Source of the DNA: Achromobacter xylosoxidans
GTDB lineage: Bacteria > Pseudomonadota > Gammaproteobacteria > Burkholderiales > Burkholderiaceae_B
Assembly (NCBI RefSeq): GCF_001457475.1
Contig: NZ_LN831029.1
Location: 4,092,001-4,156,000 of the forward strand
Direction of reading: 5' to 3'
Length of the DNA: 64,000 nucleotides
Positions 49,454-57,847 of the stretch are shown here, piece by piece (within the stretch, counting starts at the first letter, position 1; each line of letters starts with the position of its first letter). The notes under the pieces are model-generated. The model was not told where the DNA came from. It searched no databases and worked only from the letters and a program-made list of their open reading frames with translations. The position numbers and the translations under genes were made by a program.

Positions 49454-49639
49454 GGAGATCATCCTCGATCGATTGCGGGTGCGGGGTGCGGGTCCGCCGC
49501 CTGGCGGGCGGAAGGACGGGGAACTGGCGCAAGGATACCGCGAGCCAGGAACACTGGCAGCGACTGCGGCGGCCCCGCCAAGAGGCCACAGGCGCCGCCG
49601 GACAGCAAAAGGGCTCCCCGATGGGGAGCCCAGATGCAA

Positions 49640-49661
49640 AAAAGCCCCCGAAGGGGCTTTT
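49640..49661 (-). terminator. Terminator after the second csp gene
   Basis: AAAAGCCCC and GGGGCTTTT arms with a CGAA loop, 17 bases after the stop. A second GC-rich hairpin (GGGCTCCCC/GGGGAGCCC, 49611-49631) follows. Confidence 0.88.
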
Positions 49662-49677
49662 CCGAAAAGTCAGAGCC

Positions 49678-49881
49678 TTACAGGACCTGAATCTTCGTGG
49701 CTTGCGGGCCCTTGGGGCCATTGGCCGTCACAAAGCTGACGCGCTGGTTCTCTTCCAGAGACTTGAAGCCCGAGCCCTGAATTTCGGAGAAGTGAGCGAA
49801 CAGATCCTTACCACCCGCTTCCGGGGTGATGAAGCCATAGCCTTTTTCCGAATTGAACCACTTAACGACGCCGGTTTCCAT
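49678..49881 (-). CDS. Cold-shock-domain protein (CspA family), second copy
   Basis: 67 residues, with [18 protein letters not shown] and [23 protein letters not shown]. It is a paralog of the copy 1.3 kb away (clear identity in both RNP motifs and in the linker) but in a separate transcript with its own terminator and AT-rich leader. Start ATG 49881; the longer open frame upstream is leader. Confidence 0.95.
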   Translation of the reverse strand: METGVVKWFNSEKGYGFITPEAGGKDLFAHFSEIQGSGFKSLEENQRVSFVTANGPKGPQATKIQVL

Positions 49882-50240
49882 ACTGTATTTCCTAGAGATA
49901 ATGGGCAAATGCCCGGAGGTCACGAATCAATCAAGGAGGGGACAGTAGAACAATAACGCTGAGCCGGAAAAGGCACGGCACTGAACGAAAATCGCAACGC
50001 TTGTGATCGTGTGCCGACACTATCGTTATGTTCCCCTCACAAGTCAACATAATCCTAAAAAATACGTGCCAATAATGCAACAAAGAGAAACTGCGAACAA
50101 AATTTACACGTTTTCATAGGCAAAAAGAAGGCCTGCATAGGTGTAAACACCCACGCATCATAAAAAAACAATCAAGGCTTATATAAATGCCATCAAAGGG
50201 CGTCGCTCACACATACGCCGTTTGGATGGCACTTTGGTTT
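49882..50240 (-). promoter_or_regulatory. AT-rich leader and promoter region of the second csp gene
   Basis: About 360 bases without a gene, much of it AT-rich in a GC-rich genome. On the minus strand TTGACT (complement of 50042-50047) and GATAGT (complement of 50019-50024) are 17 bases apart. They predict a leader of about 130 bases carrying the ATTATCTCTAGGAAATACAGT stretch before the start. Long structured leaders control csp mRNA stability and translation at low temperature. Confidence 0.6.
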
Positions 50241-50250
50241 GCCGTCAGGC

Positions 50251-50571
50251 TTACTCTTCGATAGGTAAACCCAACAGATCGAGCGCCGCGTTGAAAGCTT
50301 CGGGGCCCGAGCAAAGGAAAACCGCCACGTCGCCGGGATTCATATTCTCCAGGACCTGGTCGATTTGGTCTTGCGCATTATCAACATTGTCGACACCAGC
50401 GGCGTGAATGTCCGCGCCGGCTTCGACTTTCTCGCGGGGCACGAGGTCGGCGATCGCCTCCAGATCGTCCATGCCGGTCACGACATAGGCGCTGATGCTC
50501 TCGCCATCCAGCGTTGTGTGCAGCTCAACGCCGCCCGCCACGTCGGCAACATGCCGACTCAGTATTTCCAT
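50251..50571 (-). CDS. Small acidic protein, unknown
   Basis: 106 residues from ATG 50571, with an AGGAAGAG ribosome site upstream. Composition is acidic (EVEAGADIHAAGVDNVDNAQDQIDQ) and no signal peptide or membrane segment is seen. I do not recognise a family. Confidence 0.65.
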   Translation of the reverse strand: MEILSRHVADVAGGVELHTTLDGESISAYVVTGMDDLEAIADLVPREKVEAGADIHAAGVDNVDNAQDQIDQVLENMNPGDVAVFLCSGPEAFNAALDLLGLPIEE

Positions 50572-50661
50572 GATCACTCTTCCTAGACTTGCGGGCCGGG
50601 CCCGCCTGGGCGCGCCCGCACGGGTGCGCACACGCCCAGGCGCGACTATAACAGCCTTATG

Positions 50662-51060
50662 CTAAGGCTTCCTGACAGCCGGTCCCAAAGAGCGGCGGGC
50701 GGCGCCGGAGGTGGCCGCCACGCTGCGGCTGCGCACGCCGGCGGCGGCCAGCGCGGCCAGCAGCGGCTTCTGCGCATCCAGGAAGGCGGCCTTCTCGTCG
50801 TCCGCCAACTTGCACAGGAACATCTGCGCCAGCAACTGCGTGCGGCGAGCCTTGCGATTGTCGGCCTCCTGGGCCAGCCAGGCGGCCACCCAGTCGGCGG
50901 CCGCCTGCGCGTCGCCCTGGTGCTTGACGTGCCCCAGCAGGTCGAACACGGTGACGCCGGCGATGGCGCCGTCCTCGGCGCGCGTCAGGAAGAGCTTGGC
51001 GGCCTGGCCGCTGTAGCCCGGGACCAGGGCAATGCAATCGCGCTCGGCGGGTTTCTTCAT
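50662..51060 (-). CDS. Conserved hypothetical protein
   Basis: 132 residues: an N-terminal part (ERDCIALVPGYSGQAAKLFLTRAEDGAIAGVTVFDLLGHVKHQGD) and an alanine-rich helical part (AAADWVAAWLAQEADNRKARRTQLLAQMFLCKLADDEK), then a basic tail. No recognised domain. Confidence 0.6.
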   Translation of the reverse strand: MKKPAERDCIALVPGYSGQAAKLFLTRAEDGAIAGVTVFDLLGHVKHQGDAQAAADWVAAWLAQEADNRKARRTQLLAQMFLCKLADDEKAAFLDAQKPLLAALAAAGVRSRSVAATSGAARRSLGPAVRKP

Positions 51061-51182
51061 GGGTACTGCCTGTATCGGTTATCGGTAACCCTGCAATGTA
51101 ACCCGCGCCCGCCGCTGTCGCGTGGGCGCCACGGAACTCTGCTATCGTCGGCCTGTTTTTCCCCAACTCTACGGCGGACATC

Positions 51183-51470
51183 ATGCAACGCGATTTCGAT
51201 CTGGTCGTCACCATCCTGGGAGCCCTGCGCGACGCGCCGGGCCCCAACCTGAGCACCCATGACATCAAGGAAGCGGCCCTGGCCCACGAACAAGGCCTGC
51301 AGTTGGTCGCGCACCACCTCGACCTGCTGGCCGACGCGGGCCTGGTCAAGCAGGTCAGCGAAACGGCGGCGACCGCCGGCGATACCCGCTGGCGCATCAC
51401 CTGGAAGGGTTACGACGCGCTGGAACAGGACGAAGAAGACGACGACGAGGATTTCGACGCCGAGGAATGA
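51183..51470 (+). CDS. Small winged-helix-like protein (DUF2513-like)
   Basis: 95 residues. MQRDFDLVVTILGALRDAP and LVAHHLDLLADAGLVKQVSETA..GDTRWRITWKGYDALE look like a winged-helix fold of the DUF2513 type. The last 15 residues are almost all Asp/Glu. Divergent from the 132-residue hypothetical. Function unknown. Confidence 0.7.
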   Translation: MQRDFDLVVTILGALRDAPGPNLSTHDIKEAALAHEQGLQLVAHHLDLLADAGLVKQVSETAATAGDTRWRITWKGYDALEQDEEDDDEDFDAEE

Positions 51471-51563
51471 GGCGCGCCCCGGCCCTTGCGACGCGGCCGG
51501 CGGGCGTGTCATCGCGCCCCGCCGGCGGCCCGGCGGCCACGCCCGGCCAGGTTCCGGAACGGC

Positions 51564-51836
51564 TCAGTGGCGCCGCAGGATGCGCCGCGTCAACAATGCG
51601 GCCGCGGCGCCGATCACCAGACTGAACATGAAGGCGGCAACCGCGAGCATCGCCGCCTGATCGCCGAAACCGGCAGATCGCGACAACACCACCACCACGG
51701 CGCAGACCGCCGCGGCCCATACCACCACGCCCGCGAGCACGCGGCCCGGTGTGCGCAACCGGCCGCACAGCGACCCACCCACGAGCGCCGCGGCCACCAT
51801 GGCGGCCATGGACCAGAACAGATATTCGTAGTGCAT
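51564..51836 (-). CDS. Small membrane protein, unknown
   Basis: 90 residues with three hydrophobic helices (about 5-25, 32-52, 60-82) and a basic C-terminus (LLTRRILRRH). No family recognised. Confidence 0.55.
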   Translation of the reverse strand: MHYEYLFWSMAAMVAAALVGGSLCGRLRTPGRVLAGVVVWAAAVCAVVVVLSRSAGFGDQAAMLAVAAFMFSLVIGAAAALLTRRILRRH

Positions 51837-51937
51837 GCGGACGGACTCCCCTGCGGTATTGAGGCGAGCGCATTATAGGCGGGCGCGCCGCCCATCTGTC
51901 CCCGAGATCCAGGACGTCAGCCGCGCCGGCGCCCGCC

Positions 51938-52333
51938 TCAGGCCTGCGGCGCGACCGCGACGGCGCTGATTTCCACCAGCGCCCCATAGTGCAATTCCCG
52001 TGTCGGCACGATGGCGCGAGCGGGGCGGTGATCGCCGAAGCTGCGTTCGTAGACGCCGTTCACCTCGTTCCACATGCCAACGTCCGGGATGTACACCGTG
52101 ACATTGACCACCGCGGACATCGATGTCCCCGCGGCTTGCAGAATGGCCGCCAGGCTGCGCAGCGCGGCCTCGGTCTGCGCGGCCACGCCTTGCGCGAGGC
52201 GTGGCGGCTCGCCGGGCTGGACGGGCGGCAGGAAACCCAACTGCCCGGAAACGAAGACAAAGCCATTGGCGCGCACGGCCTGCGAATAGTGACCGGCCGG
52301 CGGCGTTGCATGGGGGGTGGATATGATGTCCAT
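51938..52333 (-). CDS. ridA: RidA-family enamine/imine deaminase
   Basis: 131 residues from ATG 52333. RidA hydrolyses reactive 2-aminoacrylate and related enamines made by PLP dehydratases. Conserved YSQAVRANGFVFVSGQLG and the catalytic arginine (Arg106 in DHRPARAIV, equivalent to E. coli Arg105) are present, ending in VEISAVAV. It lies 26 bases downstream of a PLP dehydratase gene in the same direction, which suggests it detoxifies that enzyme's enamine product. Confidence 0.9.
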   Translation of the reverse strand: MDIISTPHATPPAGHYSQAVRANGFVFVSGQLGFLPPVQPGEPPRLAQGVAAQTEAALRSLAAILQAAGTSMSAVVNVTVYIPDVGMWNEVNGVYERSFGDHRPARAIVPTRELHYGALVEISAVAVAPQA

Positions 52334-52359
52334 CTCGACTCCTGGAGGCTGCGGCCGGG

Positions 52360-53508
52360 CTACCAGCCGCGGAAACGTTGCCATTGCGCCACGACCTGGC
52401 GATCGCCGCTACGCACCACGGCGTAGGCGTCATGCTGGGCGCAGGTGGCGCAGGCGTGGTTCGGCACGATCCGCAGCCGGGTGCCCAGCGGCAGATCGGG
52501 CAAGGTGGCGCCGCTGCCCGCGCGCAGCTTGATGATGCCCTGCTCCTGGTTGGTCTCGGCCAGCAGCAGGTCGGGATAGACCTGGCCATCCGCGTCGCAC
52601 ACCAGCCCGTACAACTGGTCCACCGGCTGCCGGGCCGTCCCGCGATCGCGCGACATGGCCATCCAGCCGGCATCGACCAGGATCCAGCCCTTGTCGGGCT
52701 GGTGGCCGATCACCGTGGTCAGCACGCTCGCGGCGATGTCGTCCACGGCGCACACGCCCAGTCCCGCCATGACGAGGTCGAAAAACACGTAGACGCCGGC
52801 GCGCACTTCGGTCACGCCCTCCAGGTTGCGGGCGAAATGGGCGGTGGGCGTGGAGCCCACGCTGACCACCGGGCACGGCAGGCCGGCGGCGCGAATCGTT
52901 TCGGCGCAGCCGACGGCGGCCAGGCGTTCCTGCTCGGCCATGTCGGCGATCGCCTCCACGCTGCGGCAGCCATAGGACTCGCCGGCATGGGTCATGACGC
53001 CGCGCAGGCACCCGGCGGCATGCAGTGTTCGCGCGATTTCCAGCAACTGTCCGGCCTGGCCCGGCTGCACCCCGGCGCGGTGGCCATCGCAATCGATTTC
53101 GATCAGCGCCGGAATCGCGGCGTCCTCTTGGAGGGCGCGCGCGGCCACGGCCTGCGCCGCCTCGACGCTGTCGACCACGACGGTCAGGTCGACGCCACCA
53201 CGCCGCAGCGCCAATACGCGTTCGAGCTTGGCGGGCGCCACGCCCACGGCATACAGCAGGTCGGTCACGCCCGCCGCCGCGAACTGCTCGGCCTCCTGCA
53301 GCGTCGACACCGCCGCCGGCCCTTCGGGCCGCGCCATGACGCGACGCGCGACCTCGATCGATTTGGGCGTCTTCAGGTGCGGACGCAGCTGCACCCCATG
53401 GCCGGCCATCAGGCGGTTCAGGCGCTCGATGTTGCGTGTCATGCGGGTTTCGTCCAGCAGCAGGCAGGGCGTATCCAGCGTATCCAGGGTGACGGAGGCA
53501 GTGGTCAT
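52360..53508 (-). CDS. Fold-III PLP D-serine dehydratase / D-threo-3-hydroxyaspartate dehydratase-like enzyme
   Basis: 382 residues. An alanine-racemase-like N-terminal barrel with the PLP lysine at Lys46 (RPHLKTPKS) is joined to a C-terminal beta domain of the D-serine-dehydratase-like family. The metal-binding pair is His351 and Cys353 in PNHACATC. The His-X-Cys form is the one used by eukaryotic-type D-serine dehydratases and D-threo-3-hydroxyaspartate dehydratases, whereas D-threonine aldolases have His-X-Asp. It should convert a D-3-hydroxy amino acid to a 2-oxo acid plus ammonia through an enamine. Start ATG 53508; ridA follows and a LysR gene diverges. Confidence 0.85.
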   Translation of the reverse strand: MTTASVTLDTLDTPCLLLDETRMTRNIERLNRLMAGHGVQLRPHLKTPKSIEVARRVMARPEGPAAVSTLQEAEQFAAAGVTDLLYAVGVAPAKLERVLALRRGGVDLTVVVDSVEAAQAVAARALQEDAAIPALIEIDCDGHRAGVQPGQAGQLLEIARTLHAAGCLRGVMTHAGESYGCRSVEAIADMAEQERLAAVGCAETIRAAGLPCPVVSVGSTPTAHFARNLEGVTEVRAGVYVFFDLVMAGLGVCAVDDIAASVLTTVIGHQPDKGWILVDAGWMAMSRDRGTARQPVDQLYGLVCDADGQVYPDLLLAETNQEQGIIKLRAGSGATLPDLPLGTRLRIVPNHACATCAQHDAYAVVRSGDRQVVAQWQRFRGW

Positions 53509-53617
53509 GGCGATATCGGTGAAACTGAAACGGGCGCGCGGGAAGGAATGCAACGCGGATGGCGCCCGGGTATCCGTCCGCAGGTTCGCAGTATGGCGCG
53601 CCAGGGCGCTTGCGTGT

Positions 53618-53643
53618 TTAATCAATGCTTAATCAATCATTAA
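53618..53643. promoter_or_regulatory. Candidate LysR operator: direct repeats and palindrome
   Basis: TTAATCAAT occurs at 53618-53626 and again at 53629-53637, an 11-base period (one helical turn). The second copy also forms TTAAT-N5-ATTAA at 53629-53643, which contains the T-N11-A LysR motif. It lies between the divergent dehydratase and LysR genes, ending 12 bases before the LysR start. Confidence 0.6.
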
Positions 53644-53654
53644 GGCGATTCTGA

Positions 53655-54572
53655 ATGATCACCACGGATGACCTGCGCTTTTTCCTGAGCCTGGCCGCCA
53701 CCAGCTCGTTGGCGCAAGCGGCGCGCGCGCTCGACGTGACGCCGCCCGCCGTGACCCAGCGCTTGCATGCGTTGGAAAAACGCCTGGGCGTGCGCCTGGT
53801 CAATCGTTCCGGGCGCGGCACCGCGTTGACCGACGAGGGCCGCCTGCTGGCGCTGCGCGCCGGGCAGATCTGCGGGGAACTGAACGAGCTGGCCGATGAG
53901 CTGGCGGGGCGGCGCGGCGTGGTGGCCGGCCATCTGCGCGTTGTCGCGCCGCTGGGATTCGGCCAGCGGTACGTGGCGGGACTGGTGGCGGAGTTTCGCC
54001 AGCACAGCGACAACGTGACCGCCAGCCTGGTGCTGTCCGACGGTCCGCCGCGGCTGGCAAACGATGACTGGGACGTCATGGTTCACATCGGCGAGCTGCG
54101 CGATTCCACGCTGGTGGCGTATCCCCTGGCGCCGAACCGGCGCATCCTGTGCGCGTCGCCCGCATACCTGGCTCGCCACGGGGCGCCCGCCAAGCCCGAA
54201 GACCTGCGCGACCACGACTGCATCGCGTTGCGTGAAAACGAAGAGGACGTGACGCTGTGGCGCTTCAAGCGCGGTCGCGGCCCGGTGGTGGGCGTGCGCA
54301 TTGCCCCCGTGCTGTCGAGCAATACCGGGGCCACGGCGGTGGCCTGGGCGCTGGCGGGGCATGGCATCGTGGCGCGATCGGAATGGGATGTGGCCGAGCA
54401 CGTGAAGCGCCGCGCGCTGGTGCCGTTGCTGCCGGGCTGGAGCCTGCCCGAGGCGAATGTGGTGGCGCTGGTGAAATCACGCCAGGACCTGCCCGCGCGC
54501 ACCGCGGGCTTTCTGGCCCACCTGCGCGAAGCCTTTGCGGCCACGCCATGGCGCGACAAGGGCCAGGCGTAG
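53655..54572 (+). CDS. LysR-family transcriptional regulator
   Basis: 305 residues. N-terminal helix-turn-helix (LAATSSLAQAARALDVTPPAVTQRLHALEKRLG) and a substrate-binding-like effector domain (about 90-300). Divergent from the D-hydroxyamino-acid dehydratase/ridA operon, so it probably controls that operon and itself. Confidence 0.93.
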   Translation: MITTDDLRFFLSLAATSSLAQAARALDVTPPAVTQRLHALEKRLGVRLVNRSGRGTALTDEGRLLALRAGQICGELNELADELAGRRGVVAGHLRVVAPLGFGQRYVAGLVAEFRQHSDNVTASLVLSDGPPRLANDDWDVMVHIGELRDSTLVAYPLAPNRRILCASPAYLARHGAPAKPEDLRDHDCIALRENEEDVTLWRFKRGRGPVVGVRIAPVLSSNTGATAVAWALAGHGIVARSEWDVAEHVKRRALVPLLPGWSLPEANVVALVKSRQDLPARTAGFLAHLREAFAATPWRDKGQA

Positions 54573-54754
54573 CGGTGCGAGGAAGGGGAGCCAGCGGGAG
54601 GCGTGTTCATCCGACGCGGCGCCGGAAAGTCGGTGGACTCTGCAAAGCCGTGCCTGCCGGCGCGAGCCGGATGAACGTTCGCAGGATGCCAGATCGCGGG
54701 ACGCCCGGGGCAGGCGCTTCCGATAAATCGGACTCCTCGATCCCCCCGCCACAA

Positions 54755-55153
54755 TCAGTCGAGCATGGCTTCCGCTTCGATCTCGACCAGCCACTCCGGC
54801 AACGACAGGCCGCTGACGATGATCCAGGACGAGGGTGGCGGATCGTTCGGGAAGCGGTCGCGCAGCACTTGCGCGATCGACTCCTGGTCCTCGCGCGCCG
54901 TTTCGCAGATGTAGATGCGCAGCATGATGACCTGCGCCAGTGTGCCGCCGGCCGCCGCCAGCACGCGTTCGATATTGTCGATCGCCGCGTCGGCCTGTTC
55001 GCGCAGCCCTGGGCTGACCGTGCGCTCCTGCGCATCGACGCCGACCTGGCCCGACAGCAGCATGCGGCGCTGGCCGGTCACGATCACGGCCTGGCTGAAG
55101 CCATATTGCACCGTATTGAAGACAGTATCGGGATTGACGACGGTTCGGGACAT
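54755..55153 (-). CDS. Atypical RidA-family protein lacking the catalytic arginine
   Basis: 132 residues of the YjgF/YER057c/UK114 fold: GFSQAVIVTGQRRMLLSGQVGVD, then LAQVIMLRIYICE. At the position of the RidA arginine it has PPSSWIIVSGLS (Ser109/Trp110), so imine deaminase activity is not expected; Rid groups without this arginine have other or unknown roles. It is monocistronic, with no PLP dehydratase beside it. Confidence 0.85.
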   Translation of the reverse strand: MSRTVVNPDTVFNTVQYGFSQAVIVTGQRRMLLSGQVGVDAQERTVSPGLREQADAAIDNIERVLAAAGGTLAQVIMLRIYICETAREDQESIAQVLRDRFPNDPPPSSWIIVSGLSLPEWLVEIEAEAMLD

Positions 55154-55220
55154 GTGGATTCTCCTGGTGGGCGGCGCGCCCCGCAGCGCGGCGCTTGCGC
55201 CATTCTAGAGGCGCCCGCCA

Positions 55221-56411
55221 TCAGGCGGCCGCGGGCGCGGGCCGCGCGCCACGCGCCGCGTACACGGCCACCAGCAACACCACCGCGCCCGCGCCGACCG
55301 CGGTCCAGAAGCCCGCGCCGACGCCATGATGATCCACGATCCAGCCCGCCAGCGCGGCGCCAGCCGCGACGCCCGCGCCCAGGCCCGTCACCAGCCAGGT
55401 CAATCCCTCGGTGAGACGGCGGCCCGGCACGGTGCTCTCCACCAAGGCCATGGCGATGATCATGGTCGGCGCGAACGACAGCCCAGCCAGCAAAACGCCC
55501 AGGGACAGCGTGAGCAGGTCGCCGACCCACAGCAGCGGCAAAGTGGTGAAGGCGGTCACGCTGGCGGCCACGGCCAGCAACCGCGCCAGCGGCGTCTGGA
55601 ACTTGAGCACGCCGAACGCCAGGCCGGCGACGCACGATCCCAGCGCGTAGGCCGACAGCACCATGCTGGCCCCGGCCGGCAGGCCCTGCTGGCGCGCGAA
55701 GGCCACGCTCATCACGTCGATGGTGCCGACGATGACCCCCATGGCGGCCATCATCGCGGTCAGTTGTCGCATCAGCGGCACGCCCAGCACCGAGGACTCA
55801 CGGCCCGCTTCGCGCGGCTGCACCGCCGGCGCGGTGGCACGCTGCAACACGAAGGCGGTGACGCCCAGGCCCAGCAGCAGCGCCGCGCCGAGCGGGCCGG
55901 CTTCGGGGAAGAGGATGACGCACAGACCCACGGCCAGCGGCGGGCCGATGATGAAGCTCAATTCGTCCAGCACCGATTCGAGCGCATAGGCGGTGCGCAG
56001 TTGCGGCCGGTCGCGATAGATCTCGGTCCAGCGGGCCCGCGCCATGGCCGGCATGCTGGGCAGGCTGCCCGCCAGCGCAGCGAACACGAACAGGGTCCAG
56101 TCGGGCGCCTGCAGGCGCACGCAGGCGGCCAGGCCGATCAGCCCCGCCACGCTGGCGCCCGCCGCCAGCGGCAGCACCCTGCCCTGCCCGTGGCGATCCA
56201 CCAGGCGTGAAATGCGCGGCGCGAGCAGCGCCGTGGCCAGGGCGAAGGTGGCCGCGACCGCGCCCGCCAGGGTGTAGGCGCCCCGCACTTGCGACAGCAT
56301 GGTGATGATGCCGATGCCGATCATCGGCAGCGCCAGCCGCGCCACGGCGCACGCGGCGACAAAACCGGCGGCGCCGGGCGCCAGGAACAATTCGCGATAA
56401 GGATTGGACAC
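55221..56411 (-). CDS. MFS transporter
   Basis: 396 residues with about 12 helices. The RLVDRHGQGRVLPLAAG segment is the MFS motif A-like loop between helices 2 and 3. The LDELSFIIGPPLAVGL segment resembles sugar/drug efflux members. Divergent from a TetR regulator and separated by three TetR-type palindromes, which suggests substrate-inducible efflux. Confidence 0.88.
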   Translation of the reverse strand: MSNPYRELFLAPGAAGFVAACAVARLALPMIGIGIITMLSQVRGAYTLAGAVAATFALATALLAPRISRLVDRHGQGRVLPLAAGASVAGLIGLAACVRLQAPDWTLFVFAALAGSLPSMPAMARARWTEIYRDRPQLRTAYALESVLDELSFIIGPPLAVGLCVILFPEAGPLGAALLLGLGVTAFVLQRATAPAVQPREAGRESSVLGVPLMRQLTAMMAAMGVIVGTIDVMSVAFARQQGLPAGASMVLSAYALGSCVAGLAFGVLKFQTPLARLLAVAASVTAFTTLPLLWVGDLLTLSLGVLLAGLSFAPTMIIAMALVESTVPGRRLTEGLTWLVTGLGAGVAAGAALAGWIVDHHGVGAGFWTAVGAGAVVLLVAVYAARGARPAPAAA

Positions 56412-56461
56412 CCGGAACCTCTGGGATGTTGCGGGCCGGCGACAGCCAGCCGGACAAATTT

Positions 56462-56530
56462 ACATACGTGACGTATGTGAGATGGTATTCACATGCATGG
56501 CGCATGTCAATTAACATACGACCCGTATGT
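56462..56530. promoter_or_regulatory. Three-site TetR operator region
   Basis: Three 17-bp palindromes with a 3-base centre lie between the divergent genes: ACATACG-TGA-CGTATGT (56462-56478), ACATGCA-TGG-CGCATGT (56491-56507, one mismatch) and ACATACG-ACC-CGTATGT (56514-56530). Centres are 29 and 23 bases apart. The first and third are perfect. The third overlaps an upstream ATG of the TetR frame, which is why the later ATG is preferred as the start. Confidence 0.85.
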
Positions 56531-56544
56531 CATTGGAGCCAGCC

Positions 56545-57126
56545 ATGTCGCGATCGCGCGCCGAGATGATCGAGGAAACCCGCGGAAAACTGTTGGCGAC
56601 GGCGCGCGAGTCGTTTCGCCGCGCCGGTTACGCCGGCACCTCGATGGATGACCTGACCGCCGCCGCCGGCCTGACCCGGGGAGCGTTGTATCACCATTTT
56701 GGTGACAAGCAAGGTCTGCTCGCCGCGGTGGCCGCGCAGATCGACGCCGAGATGGAGGCGCGGCTGCAGGCCATCTCGCGGGATGCGCCCGACGCCTGGA
56801 CCGCGCTGCGCGAGCGCTGCCGCGCGTATCTGGAAATGGCCGCCGACCCCGAGATCCGCCGCATCGTGCTGCAGGATGCGCGCGCCGTGCTGGGCCATGC
56901 CGGCGCCGCCGCCCAGGAACAATGCACCGCGTCGCTGGGCGAGTTGCTGCAGGACCTGATGGACCAAGGCGCGATCGTCGCCGCGCCCCCGCGCGCGCTC
57001 GCCCGGATGCTGCATGGCGGCCTGGCCGAAAGCGCATTCTGGATCGCCGAGGACGATGGCCCGGCGCGCCTGGCGCAGGCCTTGCAGGCGCTCGATCTGC
57101 TGCTGCAGGGCATGCGCCGGCGCTGA
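56545..57126 (+). CDS. TetR-family regulator of the divergent MFS gene
   Basis: 193 residues from ATG 56545, preceded by a GGAG ribosome site at 56535-56538. Helix-turn-helix TSMDDLTAAAGLTRGALYHHFGDKQGLL. An earlier ATG at 56527 lies inside an operator palindrome and has no good ribosome site. Expected to repress both itself and the divergent MFS gene until an unknown ligand binds. Confidence 0.92.
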   Translation: MSRSRAEMIEETRGKLLATARESFRRAGYAGTSMDDLTAAAGLTRGALYHHFGDKQGLLAAVAAQIDAEMEARLQAISRDAPDAWTALRERCRAYLEMAADPEIRRIVLQDARAVLGHAGAAAQEQCTASLGELLQDLMDQGAIVAAPPRALARMLHGGLAESAFWIAEDDGPARLAQALQALDLLLQGMRRR

Positions 57127-57249
57127 CCGGATCGATGCCCGGGGCTGGCCCTCGCGGCAAACGCCATCGTCGCGCATAATGCGCTCAGCGCGCTCAGTGC
57201 CCCACCGGCCCGCGCCCCTTCCCTGAACCCGGATCCACGATCATTCGAG

Positions 57250-57777
57250 ATGAAGCTTTTGCGTCATTACGCCCTGGCCGCCCTGCTGTGCGGCGCCGTG
57301 CTGCTGCCGGCCGCCGCGCCCGCCCAACCGCCCGCGCCGGACGTCACGCAGGCCCTGGTGGGCAAGTGGCGGCACCAGACCATGCTGCGCACCGTCGACG
57401 GCAAGGCGCAGCCGCCCCAGCCCTCCGGCGGCGCGGGCGTGGTCGAGTTTCGCGGCGACGGCACCTGGTCGATGCAAGGCCCGGACATGGTTTCCAGCGG
57501 CACCTACCGATGGCTCGATGCCAAGCGCATCGAACAGACGCTGGAGCAATCCACCAGCAAGCATGAACTTGGCGTGGCCTCCATCCGCTACGTGAAGATC
57601 CAGGGCGATCACCTGAGCCTGACGCGGGTGCAGGACCGCAGGGAAATGGACAAGCTGATGCCGCCGCCCGGACCGAACGTGCGCCGCCCCGACCAGTTGA
57701 TCGTCACCAACGTCTTCACCCGGTTGCCGGCGGAGCCGAATCCATCCGCGCCCGCGGGCGGCGCGGGTCACCGCTAG
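57250..57777 (+). CDS. Secreted small protein, lipocalin-like, unknown
   Basis: 175 residues with a signal peptide (MKLLRHYALAALLCGAVLLPAAAPAQ). The mature part has a strand-rich pattern with VGKWRHQTML, VEFRGDGTWSMQGPDMVSSGTYRWLD and the C-terminal LIVTNVFTRLPAEP, resembling small lipocalin-like periplasmic proteins. Not clearly assigned. Confidence 0.7.
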   Translation: MKLLRHYALAALLCGAVLLPAAAPAQPPAPDVTQALVGKWRHQTMLRTVDGKAQPPQPSGGAGVVEFRGDGTWSMQGPDMVSSGTYRWLDAKRIEQTLEQSTSKHELGVASIRYVKIQGDHLSLTRVQDRREMDKLMPPPGPNVRRPDQLIVTNVFTRLPAEPNPSAPAGGAGHR

Positions 57778-57847
57778 GCCAAACGCGGTATGGAAGGATG
57801 AGACCGTCTTTGCTACGCTGAGTCATCCCCATGGAGGGCACCAGGCC

